From assembly GCA_900546315.1 (NCBI GenBank), contig URCP01000034.1, positions 1 through 24,916 of the forward strand: a DNA stretch of 24,916 nucleotides, in the 5' to 3' direction. The notes beneath the pieces are model-generated. The model was not told the origin of the DNA and ran no database searches. It was given only the letters and a program-made list of their open reading frames with translations. The position numbers were made by a program, and so were the translations under genes. Position 1 is the stretch's first letter, and every line of letters starts with the position of its first letter. This document shows positions 1-8,787 of the stretch, one piece after another. This DNA comes from an uncultured Eubacteriales bacterium (GTDB taxonomy: Bacteria > Bacillota > Clostridia > Oscillospirales > CAG-272).

Positions 1-14
1 GATAGTTTTTTATT

Positions 15-53
15 CGTCCTTAGCAAAGTCACAGCTTTGCCGGGGGCGTTTTT
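15..53 (+). terminator. trp leader terminator, probable 3' end of a T-box
   Basis: An outer stem CGTCC (15-19) pairs with GGGCG (44-48, one G-U pair). An inner stem GCAAAG (23-28) pairs with CTTTGC (35-40), and TTTTTGTTTT follows. It sits about 40 bases before trpE, so it can act as an attenuator. A left arm CGTCC a short distance after a T-box antiterminator core is the usual layout of T-box leaders, and trp operons of Firmicutes are often under T-box control. The core itself (TGGNACCGCG) would lie before base 1 and is not visible, so the T-box assignment is inference. The hairpin and T-run are seen directly. Confidence 0.7.
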
Positions 54-89
54 GTTTTACTCCGGCGCAATCGGAAAGGAATGATCAGA

Positions 90-1556
90 ATGAATTTCAG
101 ACCGTCAAAAGAGGAAGCCGTAAAGATCGCCGCGGAGGGGAAGTACAAGGTGCTCCCGGTCAGCGCCGAGATGCTCTCGGACATACTGACGCCTATACAG
201 GCGATGAGAAAGCTCAAGAACGTCTCGACTCACTGCTATATGCTCGAGTCGGCGAAGCAGAGCGAGACCTGGGGACGCTACACTTTCCTCGGCTTTGAGC
301 CGAAGCTCGAGGTCACCTGCCGCGGCGGCGAGCTCAGAGCCGGGAGCGTCAGGATGCACACCGACAATCCGTCGGCTGTCCTGCGGGATATTCTCAGAGA
401 GTACCGGAGCCCGAGGCTCGACTATCTGCCGCCGTTCACCGGAGGTCTCGTCGGGTATTTCGCGTATGACTACTACGGTTACCGCGAGCCGTCGGTCAGG
501 CGGGAGGTCGGGGACACCGAGAACTTCAAGGACGTCGACCTCATGCTCTTCGACAAGGTCATCGCCTTCGACAGCGCGAAGCAGAAGATAATTCTCATTG
601 CCAACATGAATCTTTCCGACCCGGAGACCGGGTACAACAAGGCGGTGATGGAGATCGAGCATATGCGCGACCTTCTCGTGAACGGCGAGGAGAAGAAGGA
701 AGCTCCCGGAAGGCTCACGAGCGAAGTGACGCCGCTCTTCGACGAGAAGCGTTACTGTGAGATGGTAGAGAAGGCGAAGGAACATATCCGCGAGGGCGAT
801 ATATTCCAGATAGTTCTGTCGAACCGCCTGAGCGCGGAATTTGAGGGCAGCCTGCTCGGAACCTACAGAATGCTCAGGACAATAAATCCGTCGCCGTATA
901 TGTTCTATTTTTCGGGGACGGACGTCGAGGTCGCGGGGGCTTCTCCCGAGACGCTTGTGAAGCTGGAGGACGGGGTGCTCCACACCTTCCCGCTCGCCGG
1001 GACGAGACCGAGGGGAAAGACACAGGAAGAGGACGAGGCGCTCGAGCGTGAGCTTTTAGGCGACGAAAAGGAGCTCGCGGAGCACAATATGCTCGTCGAC
1101 CTCGGGCGAAACGACCTCGGAAAGATCAGTGAGTTCGGCTCGGTGAAGGTCGAGAGACTTCATACGATCGAGCGGTTCTCGCACGTGATGCACATCGGCT
1201 CAACCGTGGTCGGGAGGATACGGGAGGATCGCGACGCGCTGGACGCCATCGAGGCGGTGCTTCCCGCCGGAACTCTCTCAGGAGCGCCGAAGATACGCGC
1301 GTGCCAGCTGATAGCGGAGCTTGAGAACAACAAGCGCGGCATATACGGCGGAGCCATCGGGTATATAGACTTCGCCGGGAACATGGATACCTGCATCGCG
1401 ATCAGAATCGCCTACAAGAAGAACGGAAAGGTATTCGTCAGGAGCGGCGCGGGAATCGTCGCCGACTCGGTGCCGGAGAAGGAATACATAGAGTGCATAA
1501 ACAAGGCCAAGGCGGTCGTGAACGCGCTCAGATACGCGCAGGAGGAAGAGCTGTGA
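90..1556 (+). CDS. trpE: Anthranilate synthase component I
   Basis: This large subunit converts chorismate plus ammonia (from TrpG) to anthranilate, the first committed step of tryptophan synthesis. From the chosen start it is 488 residues, normal for TrpE. The N-terminal part carries MLES near residues 51-54, matching the LLES motif that binds feedback tryptophan. The C-terminal chorismate-binding domain shows PLAGTRPRG, HNMLVDLGRNDLG, PAGTLSGAPKIRA and IRSGAGIV-like blocks. I chose the ATG at 90 because GGAAAGGA (73-80) is 9 bases upstream. The in-frame ATG at 81 directly abuts that site with no spacing. The gene's end overlaps the trpG start, so the two subunits are translationally coupled. 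It is the first gene of the operon, behind the leader terminator. Confidence 0.97.
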   Translation: MNFRPSKEEAVKIAAEGKYKVLPVSAEMLSDILTPIQAMRKLKNVSTHCYMLESAKQSETWGRYTFLGFEPKLEVTCRGGELRAGSVRMHTDNPSAVLRDILREYRSPRLDYLPPFTGGLVGYFAYDYYGYREPSVRREVGDTENFKDVDLMLFDKVIAFDSAKQKIILIANMNLSDPETGYNKAVMEIEHMRDLLVNGEEKKEAPGRLTSEVTPLFDEKRYCEMVEKAKEHIREGDIFQIVLSNRLSAEFEGSLLGTYRMLRTINPSPYMFYFSGTDVEVAGASPETLVKLEDGVLHTFPLAGTRPRGKTQEEDEALERELLGDEKELAEHNMLVDLGRNDLGKISEFGSVKVERLHTIERFSHVMHIGSTVVGRIREDRDALDAIEAVLPAGTLSGAPKIRACQLIAELENNKRGIYGGAIGYIDFAGNMDTCIAIRIAYKKNGKVFVRSGAGIVADSVPEKEYIECINKAKAVVNALRYAQEEEL

Positions 1557-2119
1557 TATTACTTATCGACAATTACGACAGTTTCTCGTACAATCTTTAT
1601 CAGCTGATCGGGGAGATAGAGCCGGACATAAAGGTCATCCGGAACGACGAGATGACGGTGAGTGAGATAGAATCGCTCGCGCCGGAGAAGATAATCCTCT
1701 CTCCCGGTCCCGGAAGACCTGAGGACGCCGGGGTGATCGTTGAGATCGCGAAGACTGTCGCGAGGAGGATACCGACGCTCGGCGTCTGCCTCGGGCATCA
1801 GGCGATCTGCGCGGCATACGGCGCGACCGTTACATACGCTCCGCGGCTCATGCATGGAAAGCAGTCAGAGGTCACGCTGAGGAACGACACCCCGCTGTTC
1901 ACGGGCTTGCCCGAAAGGGTGAAGGTCGCGAGGTATCACTCGCTGATAGCCGACCCGGAAACGATGCCGGACGAGCTCGCCGTGACCGCCATTACCGACG
2001 AGAACGAGATAATGGCGGTACAGCACAAGGATTACCCGATATACGGCGTTCAGTTCCACCCCGAGTCAATAATGACCCCGGAAGGAAAGAGAATGCTTGA
2101 AAATTTCATAAATCTTTGA
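1553..2119 (+). CDS. trpG: Anthranilate synthase component II (glutamine amidotransferase)
   Basis: This subunit hydrolyses glutamine and passes ammonia to TrpE. It is a class I glutamine amidotransferase of 188 residues with the catalytic triad visible: Cys79 in GVCLGHQ, and His169 and Glu171 in QFHPES. The oxyanion loop SPGPGRPEDAG is at residues 50-60. The start is a GTG that overlaps the trpE stop by four bases (GTGA), preceded by AGGAGG at 1540-1545 with 7-base spacing. An in-frame ATG at 1493 would add 20 residues unlike the family. There is no domain for p-aminobenzoate synthase. The same subunit may also serve PabB, as is common in Firmicutes, but nothing here shows it. Confidence 0.96.
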   Translation: MILLIDNYDSFSYNLYQLIGEIEPDIKVIRNDEMTVSEIESLAPEKIILSPGPGRPEDAGVIVEIAKTVARRIPTLGVCLGHQAICAAYGATVTYAPRLMHGKQSEVTLRNDTPLFTGLPERVKVARYHSLIADPETMPDELAVTAITDENEIMAVQHKDYPIYGVQFHPESIMTPEGKRMLENFINL

Positions 2120-2143
2120 AAAAGATAGAAAGGAAGAGAAAAA

Positions 2144-3157
2144 ATGATCAAGGAAGCAATAGTCAAGATAGTCGACAAGCAGGATCTCACATATGATGAG
2201 GCGTACACGGTCATGAACGAGATAATGAGCGGTGAGACGACACCGACGCAGAACGCGGCGTTCTTAGCGGCGCTCTCGACAAAGAGCACGAGAGCCGAGA
2301 CGACAGCCGAGATAGCGGGCTGTGCCGCCGCGATGCGCGACCACGCGGTGAGGGTTGAGAGCGACTATGACCTCTTCGAGATTGTCGGCACCGGAGGGGA
2401 CAACGCCGGGAGCTTCAATATCTCGACGACCTCAGCCCTTGTCGCGGCGGCGGGCGGCATGAAGGTCGCGAAGCACGGAAACCGCGCGGCGTCCTCAAAG
2501 TGCGGAACCGCCGACTGTCTCGAGGCGCTCGGCGTCAACATCGACCAGAGCCCCGACAAGTGCCGCGAGCTGCTTGACAAGGTCGGTATGTGCTTCTTCT
2601 TCGCGCAGAAATACCACACGTCGATGAAATATGTCGGCGCGATAAGAAAGGAGCTCGGGTTCCGCACCGTGTTCAACATCCTCGGACCTCTGACGAACCC
2701 CGGCAGCCCGAAGATGCAGCTGCTCGGCGTCTACGACGAATACCTTGTCGAACCGCTCGCGCAGGTGCTCATCGACCTCGGCGTGAAGCGCGGCATGGTC
2801 GTTTACGGAAAGGACAAGCTCGACGAGATATCCATGAGCGCCCCGACGAAGGTCTGCGAGTTCAAGGACGGCTGGTTCAGGTCGTACACCATTTCGCCGG
2901 AGGATTTCGGTCTGACCCGTTGCGAGAAGAAGGATCTTGTCGGCGGAACACCGGCGGAGAACGCCGCTATAACCCGCGCGATACTCGGCGGCGAGAGGGG
3001 ACCGAAGCGCGACGCCGTGCTGATGAACGCCGGAGCGTCGCTCTGCATCGGCGGCAAAGCCGAAAATATGGCGGACGGAATAAAGCTCGCGGGTGAGATA
3101 ATCGACTCCGGAAAGGCTCTCGAAACGCTCGAAAACTTCATTAAGGTGAGCCAATGA
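2144..3157 (+). CDS. trpD: Anthranilate phosphoribosyltransferase
   Basis: It transfers phosphoribosyl from PRPP to anthranilate, the second pathway step. The 337 residues are the normal length for a stand-alone TrpD without a fused TrpG. Family motifs are GTGGDNAGSFNIST near residue 82 (PRPP pyrophosphate binding), KHGNRAASSKCGTAD near 109 (commonly GSAD, here GTAD), and a C-terminal NAGASL block. AAAGGAAG lies upstream of the ATG. The 24-base gap after trpG is the only non-overlapping junction in the operon. The stop overlaps the trpC start as ATGA. Confidence 0.97.
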   Translation: MIKEAIVKIVDKQDLTYDEAYTVMNEIMSGETTPTQNAAFLAALSTKSTRAETTAEIAGCAAAMRDHAVRVESDYDLFEIVGTGGDNAGSFNISTTSALVAAAGGMKVAKHGNRAASSKCGTADCLEALGVNIDQSPDKCRELLDKVGMCFFFAQKYHTSMKYVGAIRKELGFRTVFNILGPLTNPGSPKMQLLGVYDEYLVEPLAQVLIDLGVKRGMVVYGKDKLDEISMSAPTKVCEFKDGWFRSYTISPEDFGLTRCEKKDLVGGTPAENAAITRAILGGERGPKRDAVLMNAGASLCIGGKAENMADGIKLAGEIIDSGKALETLENFIKVSQ

Positions 3158-3936
3158 CGATACTCGACAAGCTCGCCGCGTCGGCAAAGGCGCGGTGCGA
3201 AGCCGCGAAGGGCAAAATTCCGCCGGAGGAGATAAGACGGCTCGCGGAGAATATTCCGAAAGGCGATTTCGGTTTCGAAAAGGCGCTTAAAAAGCCCGGG
3301 ATGTCTTTTATCTGCGAGTGTAAGCGCGCGTCGCCGTCGAAAGGACTCATCGCGCCGGAATTCCCTTACCTCGATATAGCGCGGGACTACGAGGCGGCGG
3401 GCGCGGATTGCGTCTCGGTTCTGACAGAGCCGGAGTGGTTTCTCGGGAGCGACAGGTATCTCGAAGAAATCGCGCATAAGGTCGGGATACCTTGTCTCAG
3501 AAAAGATTTCACGGTCGATGAGTACATGATATATGAAGCGAAGCTGCTCGGTGCCTCAGCGGTGCTGCTCATCTGCTCGATACTTGACGCTGAACAGTTG
3601 AAAGAGTATATCGGCGTCGCGGATTCACTCGGGCTCTCGTCTCTTGTCGAGGCGCATGACGAGAGGGAGATCGCGGCGGCGGTCGGCGCGGGGGCGCGTG
3701 TCATCGGTGTCAACAACCGCAATCTGAAGGATTTCACGGTCGACACCGGAAACAGCGGAAAGCTGAGAAGTATTGTTCCGGACGACATCGTCTTCGTCTC
3801 GGAGAGCGGCGTTTCGGACGCCGCGGACGTGAAGCGGCTGTATGACGCTCATGTAGACGCGGTGCTCATCGGTGAGGCGCTCATGAGGGCGTCCGACAGA
3901 AAAGCGAAGCTCGCGGAGCTGAGGTCACTCATATGA
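3154..3936 (+). CDS. trpC: Indole-3-glycerol phosphate synthase
   Basis: It closes the indole ring: carboxyphenylamino-deoxyribulose phosphate becomes indole-3-glycerol phosphate, the fourth step. It is a 260-residue single-domain TIM barrel, not fused to TrpF as it is in enterobacteria. The conserved FICECKRASPSKG block is at residues 52-64, with the active-site Glu55 and Lys57. Later blocks are LRKDFTVDEYMIYEA, GVNNRNLKDFTVD and SESGV at the expected barrel strands. It overlaps trpD by four bases at its start and trpF by four at its end, so synthesis of the three proteins should be coupled. Confidence 0.97.
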   Translation: MTILDKLAASAKARCEAAKGKIPPEEIRRLAENIPKGDFGFEKALKKPGMSFICECKRASPSKGLIAPEFPYLDIARDYEAAGADCVSVLTEPEWFLGSDRYLEEIAHKVGIPCLRKDFTVDEYMIYEAKLLGASAVLLICSILDAEQLKEYIGVADSLGLSSLVEAHDEREIAAAVGAGARVIGVNNRNLKDFTVDTGNSGKLRSIVPDDIVFVSESGVSDAADVKRLYDAHVDAVLIGEALMRASDRKAKLAELRSLI

Positions 3937-4562
3937 CAAAGGTGAAATTCTGCGGGCTGACAAGGGACGAGGATATCGGCGCGGCGAACAGGCTGACTCC
4001 GGACTTTGCCGGTCTCGTGTTCGCGGAGAAGAGCCGGAGATATGTGAGTCCCGAAAGGGCGCGGGAGATACGGGAAAAGCTCGACCGGCGGATAAAGACG
4101 ACCGGGGTGTTCGTGAACGCCGATATCTCATTTATCGTCGAACTCCTGCGGGACGGCGTCATTGATATCGCCCAGCTTCACGGCGGAGAGGACGACGCTT
4201 ATATACGGAAACTCAGAAAAGTTATCGACAGACCTGTTATAAAAGCGTTCCGCATTGACAACGAGACAGACATACTCCGCGCCGGGGCGAGCGCGGCTGA
4301 CATGGTGCTCCTCGACTCGGGAACCGGAGGAACCGGAAAGCGCATCGACTGGTACCTCGCCGACATGATGACAAGACCGTATTTCCTCGCCGGAGGGCTC
4401 ACGCCGGAGAACGCGGGAGACGCCGTTATGACGCTCCACCCGTTCGCGCTCGACGTCAGCTCCGGAATCGAGACCGATGGTCACAAGGATGAAGAAAAGA
4501 TGGCGGCTTTCATGAATGCCGTGAGAGAAGTAGAGAAAAAACAGAAAGGAACTGAAAAATGA
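3933..4562 (+). CDS. trpF: Phosphoribosylanthranilate isomerase
   Basis: It catalyses the Amadori rearrangement of phosphoribosylanthranilate, the third step. The 209-residue TIM barrel has KFCGLTR at the N-terminus, with the catalytic base Cys7. QLHG is at 81-84. The catalytic acid is Asp128 in VLLDSGTGG. A phosphate-binding AGGLTPEN block follows near residue 152. It overlaps trpC by four bases and trpB by four bases. The last 20 or so residues are lysine- and glutamate-rich, which looks like a simple C-terminal extension that also carries the trpB ribosome site (AGAAAGGAACTG). Confidence 0.96.
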   Translation: MTKVKFCGLTRDEDIGAANRLTPDFAGLVFAEKSRRYVSPERAREIREKLDRRIKTTGVFVNADISFIVELLRDGVIDIAQLHGGEDDAYIRKLRKVIDRPVIKAFRIDNETDILRAGASAADMVLLDSGTGGTGKRIDWYLADMMTRPYFLAGGLTPENAGDAVMTLHPFALDVSSGIETDGHKDEEKMAAFMNAVREVEKKQKGTEK

Positions 4563-5749
4563 CGAACCCAAAGGGCCGTTTCGGTATACACGGCGGTCAG
4601 TACATACCGGAAACGCTTATGAACGCGGTGATCGAGCTCGAGAAGGCTTACGATCACTACAAGAACGACCCGGAATTCAACCGCGAGCTGACAGAGCTGT
4701 TCAACGATTACGCGGGTCGTCCGTCGAGACTGTATTACGCTGAGAAGATGACAAAAGACCTCGGCGGCGCGAAGATATACTTAAAGCGCGAGGATCTGAA
4801 CCACACCGGCGCGCATAAAATAAACAACGTCCTCGGACAGGCGCTTTTAGCGAAGAAGATGGGCAAGACCCGCCTCATCGCCGAGACAGGAGCCGGACAG
4901 CACGGCGTCGCGACCGCGACCGCGGCGGCGCTCTTCGGAATGGAGTGCGTCGTCTTCATGGGAAAGGAGGACACCGAGCGTCAGGCGCTCAACGTCTACC
5001 GTATGCGCCTTCTCGGCGCGGAGGTCATTCCGGTCACGAGCGGAACCGCGACGCTCAAGGACGCGGTATCCGAGGCTATGCGCGAGTGGACGAAACGCAT
5101 CGACGACACGCATTACTGCCTCGGCTCGGTCATGGGTCCGCACCCGTTCCCGACGATCGTCAGGGATTTTCAGGCGGTCATCTCGAAGGAGATAAAGTCG
5201 CAGATACTCGAAAAGGAGGGACGGCTCCCGGACGCGGTGATAGCCTGCGTAGGCGGCGGCTCGAACGCCATCGGCAGCTTCTATCACTTCATCCCCGACG
5301 AGTCGGTGAGGCTCATCGGCTGTGAGGCGGCGGGGCGCGGCATTGACACATTTGAGACCGCGGCGACCGTCAACACCTGGCGGCTCGGGATATTCCACGG
5401 GATGAAATCCTACTTCTGCCAGGACGAGTACGGGCAGATCGCGCCGGTCTACTCGATCTCGGCGGGGCTTGACTATCCGGGCGTCGGTCCGGAGCACGCG
5501 CATCTGCACGACATCGGCAGGGCGGAATATGTGCCGGTGACCGACGACGAGGCGGTGAACGCCTTCGAGTACCTCGCGAGAACCGAGGGCATCATTCCGG
5601 CGATCGAGTCGGCGCACGCCGTCGCGCACGCGATGAGGCTCGCTCCGACGATGGGCAGGGATAAGATAATAGTAGTGACGATCTCCGGCAGGGGCGACAA
5701 GGACTGCGCCGCCATCGCGAGATACAGAGGGGAGGATATCCATGAGTAG
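4559..5749 (+). CDS. trpB: Tryptophan synthase beta subunit
   Basis: It is a PLP enzyme that condenses indole (channelled from TrpA) with L-serine to give tryptophan. The 396 residues are the standard TrpB1 length. The Schiff-base lysine is Lys87 in HTGAHKINN, the catalytic Glu is Glu109 in AETGAGQHG, and the PLP-phosphate loop is GGGSNAIG near residue 230. The start overlaps the trpF stop (ATGA) and the end overlaps trpA by eight bases, in line with equal synthesis of the alpha-beta complex. It is of the TrpA-dependent TrpB1 type, not the TrpB2 type, judging from length and operon position. Confidence 0.98.
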   Translation: MTNPKGRFGIHGGQYIPETLMNAVIELEKAYDHYKNDPEFNRELTELFNDYAGRPSRLYYAEKMTKDLGGAKIYLKREDLNHTGAHKINNVLGQALLAKKMGKTRLIAETGAGQHGVATATAAALFGMECVVFMGKEDTERQALNVYRMRLLGAEVIPVTSGTATLKDAVSEAMREWTKRIDDTHYCLGSVMGPHPFPTIVRDFQAVISKEIKSQILEKEGRLPDAVIACVGGGSNAIGSFYHFIPDESVRLIGCEAAGRGIDTFETAATVNTWRLGIFHGMKSYFCQDEYGQIAPVYSISAGLDYPGVGPEHAHLHDIGRAEYVPVTDDEAVNAFEYLARTEGIIPAIESAHAVAHAMRLAPTMGRDKIIVVTISGRGDKDCAAIARYRGEDIHE

Positions 5750-6518
5750 GATAAAAAGCGCTTTCCGGGACGGCAAGGCGTTCATAGGCTTCATAACCTG
5801 CGGCGACCCGGATCTTGAGACGACCGCGGCGGCTGTCAGGGCGGCGGTAAAAAACGGAGCGGATCTCATTGAGCTCGGCATTCCGTTCTCCGACCCGACC
5901 GCGGAGGGACCGGTCATTCAGGGCGCGAATATCCGCGCGCTGAGCGGCGGCGTGACGACCGACAAGGTCTTCGGGCTCGTGAGGGAGCTCAGGCGTGACG
6001 TCACGATACCGCTTGTGTTCATGACCTACGCGAACGTCGTGTTCTCGTACGGCTCGGAGAGGTTCATCTCGACCTGCCGCGATATCGGAATCGACGGGCT
6101 GATCCTTCCGGACGTTCCGTATGAGGAAAAGGACGAGTTCGCGCCGATATGTCATAAGTGCGGCGTCGACCTGATATCGCTCATCGCGCCGACGTCGGAG
6201 GACAGGATCGGCATGATAGCCCGGGAGGCGGAGGGCTTCCTGTATGTCGTCTCAAGTCTCGGCGTAACCGGAACGAGGAGCGAGATAAAGACCGATCTCA
6301 CCGACGTGATGGCGGCGGTCAGACGCGCGTCGGACATTCCGGCGGCGATAGGCTTCGGCATCTCGACGCCGGAGCAGGCGGAGAAGATGTCGGAGATAGC
6401 TGACGGCGTCATCGTCGGCTCCGCGATAATCAAAATCCTCGAGAAGTACGGCAAGAACGCGCCGGAGCACGTCGGCGAGTACGTGAAGAGCATGAAGGAC
6501 GCGATGAGGCAGCGCTGA
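5742..6518 (+). CDS. trpA: Tryptophan synthase alpha subunit
   Basis: It cleaves indole-3-glycerol phosphate into indole and glyceraldehyde-3-phosphate and passes indole to TrpB. It is a 258-residue TIM barrel. The active-site region reads ELGIPFSDPTAEGP. Glu44 corresponds to Salmonella Glu49. At the place of catalytic Asp60 there is Glu55, a conservative change. GFGISTPEQ and GVIVGSAI near the C-terminus match the phosphate-binding strands. A GAGGATAT site lies just before the ATG, inside the end of trpB, with an 8-base overlap. It is the last gene of the operon. Confidence 0.96.
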   Translation: MSRIKSAFRDGKAFIGFITCGDPDLETTAAAVRAAVKNGADLIELGIPFSDPTAEGPVIQGANIRALSGGVTTDKVFGLVRELRRDVTIPLVFMTYANVVFSYGSERFISTCRDIGIDGLILPDVPYEEKDEFAPICHKCGVDLISLIAPTSEDRIGMIAREAEGFLYVVSSLGVTGTRSEIKTDLTDVMAAVRRASDIPAAIGFGISTPEQAEKMSEIADGVIVGSAIIKILEKYGKNAPEHVGEYVKSMKDAMRQR

Positions 6519-6625
6519 GTCTGATGACAGACGCTCCCGTGTACGCAAAACGGGAAGAGAGGGAGAAATCCTCCGCGGATACAAGCGAAACGATGAATCA
6601 ACTCGAACGAAAATGAATAACAAGA

Positions 6626-6659
6626 GCGGCGTCCGTTGCGGGGCGCCGCCTGCTTTTTT
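6626..6659. terminator. Terminator of the trp operon, possibly also serving the opposing gene
   Basis: GCGGCGTCC (6626-6634) pairs with GGGCGCCGC (6641-6649; one G-U pair) around a six-base loop, and CTTTTTT ends at 6659. The strong T-run is on the + strand, so it mainly ends trp transcription. The leftward gene ends only 8 bases away, and read from that side the stem is followed by a weaker T-rich stretch. A smaller hairpin (TCCCGT 6535-6540 with ACGGGA 6550-6555) lies between trpA and this site. Confidence 0.8.
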
Positions 6660-6666
6660 CTACTGT

Positions 6667-8787
6667 TTATTTCGTGTGCTCGGTGCGCGCGATGATGTCG
6701 TCCTGTATGCTTTCCTTCAGGTTGTTGAAGTAATCCGAGAAGCCGGTGACTCTCACTCTGAGGTTCGAGTGCTTCTCCGGGCAGACCTTCGCGTCGAGCA
6801 GATCTTCCTTTGAGACGTAGGTCAGCTGGAAATGGGTGCCGCCGTTCATGAAATAGGTCTCGAAGACGCCGACCGTCTTTACAAAGTTCGCGTCATTCTT
6901 TATGAGATTCTCATCGATCGAGATGTTCGTTACCGTCGAGCCGCAGGCTATCGCGTGGCGGTCGGTCTTCGCTATCGAGTTCAGGAGCGCCGTCAGACCC
7001 TCATGGTCGCGTCCCTCGCTCTGTCCGATGCCGAACTTCAGCAGGTCGCCCGAATGACGGCCGTCCGGAGTCGCGCGCGTCTTCTCTCCGAACCAGCGGT
7101 GGTGCTCGTTGTATCCGAGCAGGTCGCCGACCAGAAAATGATAACCGAACAGATTCTTCTTGTCTCTCAGATACCGCCAGAAGCTGTCATACAGCCGCTG
7201 CGCCACCATGTCCGAGCGCTCGTCGTCGTTGCCGTAGAAGACGCCGCGCTTCTTTATCAGGTTCAGGATATCCTCGTGACCCTCCCAGTTGTCTTTCACC
7301 GCTCCCGCAAGCTCCGCCATCGTGAACGACTTCTCGTCGAACACGAACTGCTTCACGACGATCAGCGAGTCGATCACGTTCGTTATCCCGAGAAGCATCG
7401 GCGACGCTATGACTACGTCTCCTCCGCCGCGTGTCAGGCTCTTCGCGTTCTCTATGCAGTCGTTGAAGAAGAGGCTCGAGATGTAGTTCACGTCCCTCGC
7501 GCGCACCGAATTGTACTTGTCGTCGTATTCGTATATCCGGTCGAGGTCGGAGAACATCACCTTTTCGAACACGCGGTAGAATTCGTCAAAATCCTTCGCG
7601 CCGACGATACTTTCCGACCTGTCGTGGAACAGCGTCTCAACGCATTTCAGGATGTTCCCCTTGCTGTTGCTTCCGGTTATCGCGCCCAGAAACGCCGGCT
7701 CGTTGCAGCCGACCATCGTGTAGTTCACCGCGCGCTCGTACGGGAATCCGCAGACGCCGACGTAGCACTCGAGCCGCTTTTCATCGTTCGTGAACGCTAT
7801 GCGCTTGTGCGGGTCGCGGCGCTCCATGTCCATCATCCAGTAAAAGTCCTCATGCGACAGCTTTTTCGTCCATCTGAGCGTTATCTGCGGGATGTAGGTC
7901 GGAAGATCGAGAAGGCTCTCGGTTATGAGCCGCGACATCTCGTTGAAGCCGTCCGTGCCGTCCGGAAGATATCCGCCGATGCAGAAATGCGACTCGCCGC
8001 CGCGGGTGAACGCACCGCTCTTCGGCGTCGCCGCCTGAACCATCAGGTACAGCTCCTGTAAGTACTCCGCCGCCTCGTCGCGCGTAAGTCTTCCCGCCGC
8101 GGTGTCGCGCCGGTAAAAGTCAGTCAGATATCTGTCGAGCGTGCCGAAGCTGTCCGGGTCGGCGGAGAAGCAGATGTAAATGCACAGAACCGCCTCATAG
8201 AAGGTCTCCGGAGCGTTCGCCGGAACCCTTTTCAGCGCGTCTGACAGCTTTGTCAGGCGTTTTTTCGCGTCGGGGTCTGTCGTGACGTCCGCGAGAGCCG
8301 CCGCCTTTCCGGAGCATTTCTCCGCCCACCTGATCATCGTCTCCGCGACCTTATCGAGACCGGTCAGGAATGAGATCTCATCGGGGGCTGTGTGCTTTTT
8401 CAGAGAATCGGCTATCTCCGCGCGTATGCCGGAGATGCCCTTTTTCAGTACTTTTCTGTAATCCGCGGTCGCGTGCTGCCACTCGTTCGTCGAGAGGTTG
8501 TCGACGCTCTTCAGGTAGAAGCTGCGTATCAGCTCTCCGGTCGCTCTGTGCCCGCTGCGGTGGAACGCGTCGCCGACGACCGAGCCGTCGAAGTTGAAGA
8601 ACCCGGTGAAGGCGGAATCTTCATTCAGCATCGGCTCCTGCGCGAGTATGAATTCACACAGGCGCTTCACGTCCCGCGCGGATTCGTCAAGGAACAGATC
8701 CTCCCTGTCGAAATCGATGTGTACCGGCTTCACGTACATTTCCCCGGCGAGGGTCCGTCCGGTTATTCTTTTGATTCTTTCAGTCAT
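6667..8787 (-). CDS. Glycyl radical enzyme (PFL-like family), substrate unknown
   Basis: It has both hallmarks of an oxygen-sensitive glycyl radical enzyme. The active-site cysteine is Cys361 in MVGCNEPAF. The C-terminal radical loop is RVTGFSDYFNNL with Gly682, followed by the usual DDIIARTEH tail. NGGTHFQL and SKEDLLDAKVCPEKH, just before the loop, are also family blocks, as is the early HATADYRKVL. The Cys-x-Glu arrangement resembles dehydratase and lyase members (Cys-Val-Glu) more than true pyruvate formate-lyase (Cys-Cys). At 706 residues it is shorter than most members (about 780-850). Such enzymes need a radical-SAM activase, and none is in the window. The start overlaps the regulator gene by 8 bases. 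GGAG lies 9 bases before the ATG. The reaction cannot be assigned from sequence alone. Confidence 0.88.
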   Translation of the reverse strand: MTERIKRITGRTLAGEMYVKPVHIDFDREDLFLDESARDVKRLCEFILAQEPMLNEDSAFTGFFNFDGSVVGDAFHRSGHRATGELIRSFYLKSVDNLSTNEWQHATADYRKVLKKGISGIRAEIADSLKKHTAPDEISFLTGLDKVAETMIRWAEKCSGKAAALADVTTDPDAKKRLTKLSDALKRVPANAPETFYEAVLCIYICFSADPDSFGTLDRYLTDFYRRDTAAGRLTRDEAAEYLQELYLMVQAATPKSGAFTRGGESHFCIGGYLPDGTDGFNEMSRLITESLLDLPTYIPQITLRWTKKLSHEDFYWMMDMERRDPHKRIAFTNDEKRLECYVGVCGFPYERAVNYTMVGCNEPAFLGAITGSNSKGNILKCVETLFHDRSESIVGAKDFDEFYRVFEKVMFSDLDRIYEYDDKYNSVRARDVNYISSLFFNDCIENAKSLTRGGGDVVIASPMLLGITNVIDSLIVVKQFVFDEKSFTMAELAGAVKDNWEGHEDILNLIKKRGVFYGNDDERSDMVAQRLYDSFWRYLRDKKNLFGYHFLVGDLLGYNEHHRWFGEKTRATPDGRHSGDLLKFGIGQSEGRDHEGLTALLNSIAKTDRHAIACGSTVTNISIDENLIKNDANFVKTVGVFETYFMNGGTHFQLTYVSKEDLLDAKVCPEKHSNLRVRVTGFSDYFNNLKESIQDDIIARTEHTK

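Noticed and set aside
4847..5917. Long open frames antisense to trpB and to the glycyl radical enzyme gene (the latter at 6832-8061, + strand)
   Set aside because: They are rich in Arg, Val and His with no family motifs, have no ribosome sites and mirror genes with clear motifs. They arise from GC-rich codon bias.
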